This document shows positions 16,239 through 23,963 of a stretch of 41,082 bases of DNA, one piece after another. The stretch covers positions 1-41,082 of the forward strand of contig CALWJU010000015.1 of the NCBI GenBank assembly GCA_944381105.1. The letters are read 5' to 3'. Numbering within the stretch: position 1 is the stretch's first letter; each line of letters starts with the position of its first letter. This DNA comes from an uncultured Clostridia bacterium. Its GTDB lineage: Bacteria; Bacillota; Clostridia; Christensenellales; UBA1242. The notes under the pieces were generated by a model. That model saw nothing but the letters and a program-made list of their open reading frames with translations. It had not been told where the DNA came from and did no database searches. Made by a program: the position numbers and the translations under genes.

Positions 16239-17390
16239 TTATTTATTTTTAAAAAGTTTTTGAATTTGAGGATAGCCATAACCCTCTAAATTTCTGTTAT
16301 AAGAAATAGGCTTACAACAAGAAAGCAACGCCCTCTTCACCTCAATTGGTTTTAGGTCTTTTTTATATTCAAGTAAAAGTGCACAAAGACCTGCCACCAT
16401 AGGCGTTGCTACCGACGTCCCGCTAAGAGAGGTATATGGTTTATTTATGCCACACGAGACTATGTCAACAGAAGGCGCTACTAGGTCTGGCTTATATCTT
16501 GAAAACGCTGGGCCACGGGAAGAGAACTCGGCGACCTCAAAAAAACTCTCATCAAAAGAATCAACATCAATTCTGTTGTCATCAAAGCCACCTACTGTGA
16601 TTATATGACTAGACACACCAGGACTTTTAATTGTTTGAAATTCAGGTCCACTATTTCCTGCCGCCGCAACTACAACAATACCCTCTTTCCAAAGAGCCTC
16701 AGCGCCTGACATAATAGGGTCGTTAAAGCCCAGCGGATCACTTCCAAAACTCATACAAACTATATCGATGTCATAATCTTTATGATTTATGTAAACCCAC
16801 TCCATCGCATTCAAAATCTTGTCAGCAGTCGCCTCACCTCCACCATTTAACGCTTTTAGTGAAACAATATTTGACTTTGGAGCGATACCACTATACCTGC
16901 CACCAGATAGTGCACCACTACCACTGCACACCCCAGCAACAAAAGTACCATGTCCGTTATCATCATAAGGAAAAGGTTTACCACCTACGAAATCTTTGAA
17001 ATACTTTATCCTTTTCTCGCCTATACAAAAGTCGCCATGTTCTATTATCCCAGTATCAATAAAGGCTATTGTCTTGCCTAAACCTGTCAGCGAAAAGTCC
17101 TCAACCTTCAATATCTTCTTTGCTAAATTCATAAGTGTCGAGGCGGTAGATACAGATGATATAAACTGCACCTGACTTAAATTTGACAGACTTGAAATTT
17201 GCTTTTTGGTCGCAAGAATGCGAAAAGATTTTATGAATAAATATTCATTTAAAATCTCTATTTTTCTATTCTTTAATATATTTTTAAGTCTTATGTAATC
17301 ATACGCCTTGACTATAACCTCGCTGACTTTACTGTCCGACATGTTGCTGACAATGCTCAATAATTTTTTATCTATTTTGTAATCAATCAT
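16239..17390 (-). CDS. Intracellular S8 (subtilisin-like) serine peptidase
   Basis: The 383-residue protein has the full catalytic triad: Asp in IAFIDTGI, His in DDNGHGTFVAG and Ser in LSGTSVATPMVAG, with the oxyanion Asn in VVAAAGNSGPE. There is no signal peptide; the first ~95 residues are a mixed helical segment that could act as an internal propeptide or inhibitor-like domain. It is therefore probably cytoplasmic, like AprX/ISP-type enzymes. Its ATG overlaps the stop of the preceding 95-codon gene as ATGA, so the two are translationally coupled and probably functionally linked. Confidence 0.92.
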   Translation of the reverse strand: MIDYKIDKKLLSIVSNMSDSKVSEVIVKAYDYIRLKNILKNRKIEILNEYLFIKSFRILATKKQISSLSNLSQVQFISSVSTASTLMNLAKKILKVEDFSLTGLGKTIAFIDTGIIEHGDFCIGEKRIKYFKDFVGGKPFPYDDNGHGTFVAGVCSGSGALSGGRYSGIAPKSNIVSLKALNGGGEATADKILNAMEWVYINHKDYDIDIVCMSFGSDPLGFNDPIMSGAEALWKEGIVVVAAAGNSGPEFQTIKSPGVSSHIITVGGFDDNRIDVDSFDESFFEVAEFSSRGPAFSRYKPDLVAPSVDIVSCGINKPYTSLSGTSVATPMVAGLCALLLEYKKDLKPIEVKRALLSCCKPISYNRNLEGYGYPQIQKLFKNK

Positions 17391-17674
17391 TTTAAACTTT
17401 CAAGTATCCTTTTCATGTTTTGATAATTCTCTTCGCCTAAGCCTGCTCTCATTCCGTCAAGCATGTTTTCAAGTTTGCTATAAGAAAATGTTCCCTCTGC
17501 CTTTTGTCGATTTACCTCTTTGAAAAGTTCTTGGCTAAGTTCGGAGGAAGAAAGGTCTTTGTACTGATTGTACTTTGACATTATATCTTGCTCGCTTAAC
17601 CCCTCTTTATTACTGTTAGTTTGCCTATTTTTGCCGTCATCTTGAACGTTACTTTTATAATCTGAAAGTCTCAT
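17387..17674 (-). CDS. Small hypothetical protein coupled to the subtilase
   Basis: A 95-residue hydrophilic protein I do not recognise. The first ~30 residues are Asn/Gln/Lys-rich and probably disordered; residues 30-95 are predicted helical (LSSSELSQELFKEVNRQ, then a helix around LENMLDGMRAGLGEE). It has no cysteines and no signal. The start follows AGGAGAGATT. The ATGA overlap with the subtilase start implies coupled synthesis; it could be a peptidase substrate, chaperone or inhibitor, but nothing in the sequence decides this. Confidence 0.75.
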   Translation of the reverse strand: MRLSDYKSNVQDDGKNRQTNSNKEGLSEQDIMSKYNQYKDLSSSELSQELFKEVNRQKAEGTFSYSKLENMLDGMRAGLGEENYQNMKRILESLK

Positions 17675-17762
17675 AATCTCTCCTATATTTCAATATATGT
17701 AAAATGCAAATAAACTTTACCAAATTTATCAACTTTAACAAAAATCATGAATAAACTTTAAT

Positions 17763-18227
17763 ATGGATAATTCTTTTTTGGAGGTTTTAACAAAACTTTT
17801 TGGTGGGACAATGAATAACCCTTCTACTTCCACACAATCTTTTTCAAGGGAAAATAACGCAAACAACTATTACCCTGGCGAAATTCACACGCAGTCCGCC
17901 ACGCAAGAGCACTCGCAAAATAACTATAACTCGCAATCCTTCCAAGGTGGCATAAATCAATACAATTACAGTCAAAACAGTGATTTCAATCAAAATTATA
18001 ATCAAACTAACACCCAAAACAGTCAAACGCAAAACAACTCATTTTCCAACCAAAACCCCTTTTCAAACCTCTTTAATAATTCTAACCCCCAACTTATGAA
18101 TATGCTTCTCTCTATGATGGGAGGAAAAAACTTATCCTCACTGAGTGATATAATGTCAAATCAAAACACGGATAGCAAAAACGAGAAATCAACCTCACCA
18201 CCGCCAAAAGACGATATAATTCTTTAA
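17763..18227 (+). CDS. Hypothetical Gln/Asn/Ser-rich low-complexity protein
   Basis: A 154-residue protein with a short possible amphipathic N-terminus (DNSFLEVLTKLFGG), a long Q/N/S/Y-rich middle (about 20-105) of prion-like composition, and a hydrophobic segment LMNMLLSMMGGKNLSSLSD (about 110-128) before a charged end. No family is recognised. The ATG at 17763 has no Shine-Dalgarno sequence; an alternative ATG at 17811 follows GGTGGGAC and would give 138 residues. It is divergent from the small gene coupled to the subtilase. Confidence 0.65.
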   Translation: MDNSFLEVLTKLFGGTMNNPSTSTQSFSRENNANNYYPGEIHTQSATQEHSQNNYNSQSFQGGINQYNYSQNSDFNQNYNQTNTQNSQTQNNSFSNQNPFSNLFNNSNPQLMNMLLSMMGGKNLSSLSDIMSNQNTDSKNEKSTSPPPKDDIIL

Positions 18228-18349
18228 ATTTGTTTTTATGTTATAATTCTTTGAATTTGTTTTTTGTAATACTTTGAACTTATTTTTATATAAGTAATAT
18301 TAAAAATCTACTTTAAGAGCATAAATAAAATTTAAGAGCATAAATAAAA
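18215..18349. repeat. Tandem repeats built from the gene's 3' end
   Basis: TATAATTCTTTRAATTTGTTTTT spans the stop of the Q/N-rich gene (18215) and recurs at 18242 (27 nt on), with a decayed third copy at about 18267. Further on, TTTAAGAGCATAAATAAAA is a perfect 19-bp tandem duplication at 18312-18330 and 18331-18349. Confidence 0.8.
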
Positions 18350-18385
18350 AACTCTACCTGTGGAATGCCACTAAAAGTAGAGTTT
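18340..18385 (-). terminator. Intrinsic terminator of the degenerate ABC ATPase gene
   Basis: AAACTCTAC (18349-18357) pairs with GTAGAGTTT (18377-18385), with an inner GTGG/CCAC stem. On the minus strand a U-run follows. It is usable in both directions but stronger leftward. Confidence 0.82.
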
Positions 18386-18448
18386 GTTTCATTAACCTTT
18401 TTAAAAGCGTGTTTTTATATACAGCCATTTATGAGAAATAAAGGTCAT

Positions 18449-19162
18449 TTATTTCATTTTTTTCTTTAATTGTTGCATAATGTTTTCTTTGTTTAATTCC
18501 TTCTCATCTTCGCTGAGACTATCGACAACGGAGCCATACTTGAAATAGATTTTGCGTTTACAAAGCGAGTTTGCAATCTCTTCCTTAGTTGTCGCAACTA
18601 TTAAAGTTGTCTTTTTGGTCTTTAACTCCTTAATTAACGAAAAAACCACCTCTTTTGTAGGCTGACTAATCTTATCAAATATGTTATCTATCATTAAAAG
18701 TTCGAGATTACCTCTAAGAGTGAGTCTTATCAATGAAAGCACATATTTTTCTTCAAGAGTGAGGTCCTTAATCTTAGTATCCTTTATCTTTTCAAGCGAA
18801 TACTCAATTATGGTATGATTTATTTTATTTTCTATTTCTTTATCGGTAAGTTCCCACCCCTTCAAAATATATCTAAAATTTTCATAGACCGATTTCTTTT
18901 CCAAGAAAACAGGCGATGCTGGTACATATCCAGCATTTATATCGGTCTTGTAGTTTAGTTTATCAATAGGGATATCCTTGATATAAATCTCCCCTTTTGT
19001 AATCTTTTCAAGTTTAGCAAGTGCCCTAAGTAGACTTGTCTTTCCGCTCTCGTCCTCGCCAACAAATGCCACACTTTCTCCGCTCGCAATATTGATATTA
19101 ATATCGTAAAGAGCATAGAACTCTCGTGTATACCTTAAAAATAGATTTTTAATTCTAATCAT
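18449..19162 (-). CDS. Degenerate stand-alone ABC ATPase domain
   Basis: A 237-residue ABC-type nucleotide-binding domain with Walker A GEDESGKT (35-42) intact, but other catalytic motifs are lost. The LSGGQ signature is replaced around 134-138 by LTLEE, Walker B ends LLMIDN so the catalytic Glu is Asn160, the Q-loop region reads AGYVPASP without Gln, and the H-loop position reads VATTKEE without His. It may bind ATP without normal hydrolysis, acting as a regulatory or structural partner. There is no permease gene nearby. The start ATG 19162 follows GAGGTCGCT. Confidence 0.82.
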   Translation of the reverse strand: MIRIKNLFLRYTREFYALYDININIASGESVAFVGEDESGKTSLLRALAKLEKITKGEIYIKDIPIDKLNYKTDINAGYVPASPVFLEKKSVYENFRYILKGWELTDKEIENKINHTIIEYSLEKIKDTKIKDLTLEEKYVLSLIRLTLRGNLELLMIDNIFDKISQPTKEVVFSLIKELKTKKTTLIVATTKEEIANSLCKRKIYFKYGSVVDSLSEDEKELNKENIMQQLKKKMK

Positions 19163-19258
19163 AGCGACCTCTTTAAATGAAAATAAATTTTCTTATACAA
19201 TTTGTTTACAATAATATATTACTATAAAAACAAAAAAAATAAAAGCAATTTTTTGCCT

Positions 19259-19774
19259 TTATTTAATTTTTAATGTAAACTGGTCGCAAATAGGCTCACT
19301 TCCCACCAAAATTTGCCCACTCTCTTCACTGTTTTGCTCAACATCTCCAACCACGACTCTGAAAGTTATGTCAATATCTCCGTCATAGTTAAATAGATAG
19401 GTTTTTCCAACTGCGTCAGCGAACTTTTCAAACGTCTCTTCTCCCTCACGTCCTTTCGCCTTTGCAATCAAACTTGTAAGCGAATACCACTCATCATAGT
19501 CGTCTATTTCAAGAGTTAACTTTTCTTGATTTTCCTCCCAAAAGGTTATATCACAGATTTCACTAAATTTTATCTGCACATCGACATACTTATCTTCAAG
19601 CCTTTTATCGTTAAGAAAATTTATTCGCACACCATAGTTTTCACTGCCAGCCGAGGTTATCTCGCTAATAGTCGCACATTGTAACAACGTAGAGTCTTCA
19701 CATGCGGTAAAGAACAAAAAAGACATCCATATTATTAACACAACTAAAAGATATTTAAACTTTGTTTTTGCCAT
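19259..19774 (-). CDS. Hypothetical lipoprotein
   Basis: A 171-residue secreted protein with a basic start (MAKTKFKY), a hydrophobic core and a lipobox LFFTAC, so Cys25 should be lipidated and the protein tethered to the outer face of the membrane. The mature part is beta-rich and acidic with no recognised domain. ATG 19774 follows GGTGAGGC; the ten upstream codons of the open frame are not needed. It sits between the degenerate ABC ATPase and the zinc-ribbon gene on the same strand, but the gaps do not prove an operon. Confidence 0.78.
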   Translation of the reverse strand: MAKTKFKYLLVVLIIWMSFLFFTACEDSTLLQCATISEITSAGSENYGVRINFLNDKRLEDKYVDVQIKFSEICDITFWEENQEKLTLEIDDYDEWYSLTSLIAKAKGREGEETFEKFADAVGKTYLFNYDGDIDITFRVVVGDVEQNSEESGQILVGSEPICDQFTLKIK

Positions 19775-19831
19775 ACACGCCTCACCTATTACTATTGTTG
19801 ACATAATAGATAAGATTTAGACACATTTTTA

Positions 19832-20290
19832 TTATGTTTCTTGCAAAAAATCAGTATTTGTTACATTATGCCATTGTTCTTTTAAAAGTATTCCGTTTAA
19901 TTTTGCATTTTGTACAAAGTCTTCTATGTTTATATATAATTGCTTTTCATTGGTTTGTATGTTCAACAATTCTATTTTTTTATTTTTATCATCGTACAAA
20001 ACGCCATATCTTGTGTTGTTTAAAGTAAATTCAACTTCTCCATAATTATTGTACGCTTCAATAAAATCATTGAAATTTGCTAGTGTAGCAGAGCCTCCAT
20101 TATCATATTGCCTTATAGCGTTAAGCAAAGAAGGAATATTTCTAATACCTGGGACATTTGGATGTTGATAAGATTCTTCTGATTGCAACCAACCGCAATT
20201 AGGGCAAGCATTACTATTGCCATATTTGTCTATTTCGATCATATTCTTACAAACATCACATTTCACAAATCTTTTAATTTCCTTTTCCAT
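19832..20290 (-). CDS. Zinc-ribbon protein, possible immunity partner of the upstream small gene
   Basis: The 152-residue protein begins with a zinc ribbon (C11-x2-C14, C29-x2-C32). The remainder (about 50-150) contains FNDFIEAYNNYGEVEFTLNN and TRYGVLYDD followed by a helical tail ending LKEQWHNVTNTDFL. The short acidic alpha/beta module with an E-x-E-F strand and a Y-G-V strand resembles immunity-type proteins of Firmicutes toxin systems, but I cannot assign a named family. ATG 20290 follows AAAGGAGAGAAA; upstream codons of the open frame cross the preceding gene and are spurious. It starts 10 nt after the small His-rich gene. Confidence 0.72.
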   Translation of the reverse strand: MEKEIKRFVKCDVCKNMIEIDKYGNSNACPNCGWLQSEESYQHPNVPGIRNIPSLLNAIRQYDNGGSATLANFNDFIEAYNNYGEVEFTLNNTRYGVLYDDKNKKIELLNIQTNEKQLYINIEDFVQNAKLNGILLKEQWHNVTNTDFLQET

Positions 20291-20300
20291 TTTCTCTCCT

Positions 20301-20579
20301 TTAACAAAAATTATTATCAACTGCGGAATGTTCTTTGCTTCTTTGTGGTCCTTTGATACTATCCAAATGCCAATAATGGTCATGCGGGCGAGGATAGCCA
20401 TGATTATAATCTCTATTATGAATAACCCAGCAATCTGGGCCATACCATCTTTGTTGAATTAGTTCTCCTTTGTAATTGTATAAATCTACTCGAACGTTAG
20501 GCTTTTTGTATTTACGTGGTAAGCTTCCCAATTTCCCGACTTCTTTTTCAATTCCATTGCTTGGTTTACACATTCCCAT
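20301..20579 (-). CDS. Small His-rich protein resembling an orphan polymorphic-toxin tip
   Basis: A 92-residue protein starting MGMCKPSNG with no signal peptide. The core reads VRVDLYNYKGELIQQRWYGP, then VIHNRDYNHGYPRPHDHYWH, with five closely spaced histidines (H54, H60, H66, H68, H71). The layout (a strand, Q-x-R-W-Y-G-P-D, then R-D-Y-x-H and an H-D-H-Y-W cluster) recalls short C-terminal modules of Rhs/WXG-type toxins, here as a free-standing gene. The start follows AGGAGGTGC. The 10-nt gap to the zinc-ribbon gene indicates one operon. Metal binding or nuclease activity is inference. Confidence 0.7.
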   Translation of the reverse strand: MGMCKPSNGIEKEVGKLGSLPRKYKKPNVRVDLYNYKGELIQQRWYGPDCWVIHNRDYNHGYPRPHDHYWHLDSIKGPQRSKEHSAVDNNFC

Positions 20580-20667
20580 TATAGCACCTCCTGTGGCAAA
20601 ATTTCAAAATTTTTTGAAATTATTTCTCCGCTAAGGGAGGCATTAAATAAGACAAATTATGGGGCAA

Positions 20668-20691
20668 TAAAAAAAGATAGCGTTTGCTACC
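20668..20691 (-). terminator. Intrinsic terminator after yraN
   Basis: On the minus strand GGTAGC (20686-20691) pairs with GCTATC (20676-20681) around an AAAC loop and is followed by a U-run. It ends the rbgA-yraN unit and separates it from the small His-rich gene. Confidence 0.85.
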
Positions 20692-20699
20692 TATTTTTG

Positions 20700-21041
20700 T
20701 CAAAAGGCGTTTTGTATATGATTTATCTCGTCGCCTAAAATCTCTATTACATCAAATCTACATTGAGGAATTTCTTTGCATTTTATTAAGTACCCCTCTG
20801 CAACTAGCCTTATTTTTCTCTGTTTTCTTGCGTCTACCGCCTCGCTTGGCAGTCCATACTGCTTTGTCTGTCTCGCTTTAACCTCAATAAAGACTAGGCA
20901 GTCCTTTTGCCTTGCAATTATATCAATCTCGCCAACTTTGTTTTTATAATTTGTTTCAACTATCTTATATTTATTCTTTTCGAGGTATTTTATAGCGGAA
21001 TACTCTCCCTTTCCCCCTTTTACCTTATTAAATACTTTCAT
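20700..21041 (-). CDS. yraN: YraN/UPF0102 family nuclease-fold protein
   Basis: At 113 residues this is the usual length for UPF0102. It shows the family's GEYSAIKYLEKNKYKIVETN opening and the restriction-endonuclease-like core N-K-V-G-E-I-D-I-I-A followed by FIEVKARQ, which supplies D, E and K active-site-like residues. The biological role is not firmly established. It starts 8 nt after rbgA behind AAGGAA, and the yraN-rbgA adjacency is conserved in Firmicutes (where rnhB often lies between; here it is absent). Confidence 0.93.
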   Translation of the reverse strand: MKVFNKVKGGKGEYSAIKYLEKNKYKIVETNYKNKVGEIDIIARQKDCLVFIEVKARQTKQYGLPSEAVDARKQRKIRLVAEGYLIKCKEIPQCRFDVIEILGDEINHIQNAF

Positions 21042-21049
21042 TTTATTCC

Positions 21050-21865
21050 TTAATCAAGTGTTATTCTGCCTATGCGTCCCTTTCTAAAATCGTCTAGGAT
21101 AGCAAATGCTGTTCTTGTCTCGTCGAGTTCATTCTTAGAAAGAATATATCCCCTCTTCTTAGCAATTGCCTCAATTGTAAGTTCATTGCCAAAGCGAGAT
21201 ACAAGAAGATTATGATAGTTTTTATCTGCCTTTTTCAAAAACTCCTCAGCAAGTTCTACAATATCCGCAACAATGTCATCTTTGATACTGCCGACAAACA
21301 GCAGGTTCTTTGCAATATCTTGATTTTCAAGGTTAGGATAGAGCGTGCCTGGTGTGTCGCATAGTTCTATATTGTCGCCTATTGATAGCCACTGCGTCGT
21401 CTTAGTAACCCCTGGTCTATTGCCTACATTTGTCTTTGCCTTTCCGCAGAGATTATTGACAAGCGTGCTTTTCCCAGAGTTTGGCACACCAACCACAATT
21501 GCTCTGACAACCGTCTTGATACCCTTTGCTTTTGCTTTTTCAATCTTATCCTTTGCAAGAGATAAAAGTTTTGTCCTTATCATTTTACTTGCACCTGACA
21601 TTGTGCTGTTTAAAATAACAAAGTCGCTCCTCTCCCCCTTAAAGTCTTTTGCAATTTCTTTCACCCTTGTCTCGTCTGCAAGGTCTATTTTGTTAAATAC
21701 GTAGAGAATTGGCTTTCCGCTTGCAAGCCTTGATAAACTTGGATTTACGCTCGACAAAGGAGCACGACTATCAAGCACATAGATGATAACGTCGCACCTA
21801 GACAAGTTTTCTTTTATCTCTCGCAGAGCCTTTTTCATATGCCCAGGGAACCAATTTATTTTCAT
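21050..21865 (-). CDS. rbgA: Ribosome biogenesis GTPase RbgA (YlqF)
   Basis: RbgA is a circularly permuted GTPase that drives late assembly of the 50S subunit. The 271-residue protein shows the G4 motif NKIDLAD before G1 (GVPNSGKST) and G3 (DTPG), the permuted order, and begins with the characteristic INWFPGHMKKALREI. The C-terminal domain ends GRIGRITLD. ATG 21865 follows AAGGAT. It is separated from trmD by 276 nt, where rplS would usually sit; that gap is AT-rich and shows no gene. Confidence 0.95.
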   Translation of the reverse strand: MKINWFPGHMKKALREIKENLSRCDVIIYVLDSRAPLSSVNPSLSRLASGKPILYVFNKIDLADETRVKEIAKDFKGERSDFVILNSTMSGASKMIRTKLLSLAKDKIEKAKAKGIKTVVRAIVVGVPNSGKSTLVNNLCGKAKTNVGNRPGVTKTTQWLSIGDNIELCDTPGTLYPNLENQDIAKNLLFVGSIKDDIVADIVELAEEFLKKADKNYHNLLVSRFGNELTIEAIAKKRGYILSKNELDETRTAFAILDDFRKGRIGRITLD

Positions 21866-22141
21866 ACGTCTATCCTTTTTTATATTTTAAGTTTATGAAT
21901 TTTATAATCACAATTGTAGGTATTAAAATTTGCTGTATTTAGATATGAAACAATAAAAACCTTAATTTAGCCATAAAATATTATTTTTTATAACTAATAC
22001 CATAAAAGCCATTTACTATTCAAAAGTTATAAAAATTTTTGGGCGGATAAGTTTAAAAATTATATAATTTGCAAAAAACAATAGAAATTATATTTTTGAG
22101 TAAAACATAATAAATGATATTCTTGCCTCTATCGACTTTCA

Positions 22142-22807
22142 TTAGTCTTTATCTAAGTCTGGACGAATAAGTTTCGTCCTCTCCTTCGACGCCTTACGCC
22201 TAAACCTCTCAATCTCTTTATGGTTGCCAGACAGCAAGACCTCTGGCACTTTATATCCCATAAAGTCGGCTGGGCGTGTGTACTGCGGATATTCAAGCCC
22301 GCCACAAGAAAAACTCTCTTCTAAAAGGCTCTCTTGACTTATAACTCCCTCAATAAACCTACTTAGGCAGTCTATTATTACCATGGTTGGAAGTTCGCCA
22401 CCTGTAAGCACATAGTCGCCTATTGAAATTTGGAGAGGATTGAAGATTTCACATACTCGCTCATCGATGCCCTCATAATGTCCGCAAATAAATATAAGAT
22501 GTTCCTCTTTTGACAGCGTTTTGGCAATTTGTGAAGTTAGAGTTGTTCCGCTTGGCGAAGGAAATATTATTTTTGAGTTTTCTCTTTTCACGCTCATAAC
22601 ACTATCGTAAATAGGTTGCACGCTCATAAGCATACCAGCACCGCCACCGAATGGATAGTCATCGCATTTTTTATGCTTATCTTTTGAAAAATTGCGGATA
22701 TCAATGACGTTGATTTTGATAATTCCGCTTTCCTGTGCTCTTTTAAGTATGCTGGAATTCAGATAGGAAAAACTCTCTGGAAAAAGCGTCAAAATGTCTA
22801 TAATCAT
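22142..22807 (-). CDS. trmD: tRNA (guanine-N1)-methyltransferase
   Basis: TrmD methylates G37 of tRNAs reading CNN and some other codons, preventing frameshifts. The 221-residue SPOUT enzyme shows DILTLFPESF at the start, DDYPFGGGAGMLMSVQPIYD, the knot segment ICGHYEGIDERV, then ISIGDYVLTGGELPTMVIID and the YTRPADFMGYKVPEVLLSGNH block. It is slightly short for the family (about 240). Its ATG overlaps the rimM stop as ATGA, so the two are coupled. Confidence 0.97.
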   Translation of the reverse strand: MIIDILTLFPESFSYLNSSILKRAQESGIIKINVIDIRNFSKDKHKKCDDYPFGGGAGMLMSVQPIYDSVMSVKRENSKIIFPSPSGTTLTSQIAKTLSKEEHLIFICGHYEGIDERVCEIFNPLQISIGDYVLTGGELPTMVIIDCLSRFIEGVISQESLLEESFSCGGLEYPQYTRPADFMGYKVPEVLLSGNHKEIERFRRKASKERTKLIRPDLDKD

Positions 22808-23289
22808 ATTAAGACCTCTTTAATCTTTTCGCTGTCTGCAACAAGGCTGTCGCCCTGTCTGTAAAAGACATCTTCTACATATGGCACTTCTACCCTTCTG
22901 CCCTCTTTTTCCATAACAAATATATCGCATGAGCCATAATTGATTACGTCAAGTATTTGACCGACAAGAGCACCTTTATTATCGTATACAACCATGCCGA
23001 TAAGGTCATCAATCAAAAACTCATCCACATTTTTGCTCTCTTCAAGCAAATTCTTGTCAATTTTTATAGATTTATTGCGTAAAGCCTCAGCGTCATTACG
23101 AGTATTGACGCCCTTAAATTTAATATATAAAAAATCTTGTCTAAGAGAGATATTATCAATCTCCATAGTCTTTTCGCCTACAATTACATTTTTTAATGAT
23201 TTAAAAACAGCAAGGACATTTGTAAAAGGCTGAGCTTTAACCTCCCCTTTTATGCCTTGCGGTTTTAAAATTCTTGCTATTTCAATCAC
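22804..23289 (-). CDS. rimM: 16S rRNA processing protein RimM
   Basis: RimM binds S19 and matures the 30S head. The N-terminal RimM domain has the IARILKPQGIKGEVKAQPFT signature; the C-terminal PRC barrel includes DEFLIDDLIGMVVYDN and VEVPYVEDVFYRQ. I place the start at GTG 23289, 6 nt after GGAG inside the end of khpA and 1 nt after its stop, giving 161 residues. A TTG at 23301 is the alternative but has no ribosome binding site. Its stop overlaps the trmD start. Confidence 0.93.
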   Translation of the reverse strand: MIEIARILKPQGIKGEVKAQPFTNVLAVFKSLKNVIVGEKTMEIDNISLRQDFLYIKFKGVNTRNDAEALRNKSIKIDKNLLEESKNVDEFLIDDLIGMVVYDNKGALVGQILDVINYGSCDIFVMEKEGRRVEVPYVEDVFYRQGDSLVADSEKIKEVLI

Positions 23290-23290
23290 A

Positions 23291-23521
23291 CTATTCTCCA
23301 ATCTTTACGACAACTCTTTTGTGCTGTCTTGAAGATATTGAATTTACAATAGACCTTATGCTTGAAGCAACTTTACCAGCCTTGCCAATAACTCTACCCA
23401 TATCGTCTTCTGCAACAAATACATGGATTATGGTTGTACCATTCTCTTCTTCCTCAGTTACTTTGACGCTGTTTTCATCAATAACAAGATTTTTTACAAT
23501 GTACTCTACGAGTTCTTTCAT
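23291..23521 (-). CDS. khpA: KH-domain RNA-binding protein KhpA (YlqC)
   Basis: A 76-residue single KH domain with the GxxG loop in GRVIGKAGKVASSIRS, conserved between rpsP and rimM in Firmicutes. KhpA binds RNA, usually with KhpB/Jag, and affects cell division and RNA regulation. ATG 23521 follows AAGGAG. The TAG stop lies 1 nt from the rimM start, so translation is probably coupled. Confidence 0.94.
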   Translation of the reverse strand: MKELVEYIVKNLVIDENSVKVTEEEENGTTIIHVFVAEDDMGRVIGKAGKVASSIRSIVNSISSRQHKRVVVKIGE

Positions 23522-23657
23522 TTTTACTCCTTAGTTGTCTATATTTTAGACCTTTTACCTTCTAATAATGAGAAATTTTAGTTTGCTATTTTAGGTAGTA
23601 TCCCACAAAAATTTCTCAAAAGTCTTTAATAAACTTACTCTTGATTAAAAGATAAAT

Positions 23658-23915
23658 TTATTTGCTTTTCTTTTCAATAACGCCACTTTTTACAAGAATT
23701 TGTCTTGCTGTATCAGTTGGAGTTGCACCATTTTTTAGCCATTTTGTTGCTTTTTCGTTGTCTATGTTGATAGTAGCAGGGTCAGTGAGTGGATTGTAAG
23801 TTCCGATAATGTCAATGAACTTTCCATCTCTTGGTGCTCTTGAATCAGCAACAATAACTCTGTAAAAAGGTGATTTTTTATCTCCCATTCTTGTAAGTCT
23901 AATTTTAACTGCCAT
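23658..23915 (-). CDS. rpsP: 30S ribosomal protein S16
   Basis: The 85-residue sequence is a clear S16: it starts [20 protein letters not shown], continues [20 protein letters not shown] and ends with [16 protein letters not shown]16 stabilises the 5' domain of 16S rRNA. The start follows AAAGGAGGAAAAA. It lies between ffh (48 nt upstream) and khpA (136 nt downstream) on the same strand. Confidence 0.98.
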   Translation of the reverse strand: MAVKIRLTRMGDKKSPFYRVIVADSRAPRDGKFIDIIGTYNPLTDPATINIDNEKATKWLKNGATPTDTARQILVKSGVIEKKSK

Positions 23916-23963
23916 TTTTTCCTCCTTTATAAATTTATATCTTGTCGTCTGCGACGGGATATA

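Noticed and set aside
20217..20462. Plus-strand frame opposite the zinc-ribbon and His-rich genes
   Set aside because: It lies opposite two minus-strand genes with strong ribosome binding sites and conserved motifs; its translation is a hydrophobic shadow.
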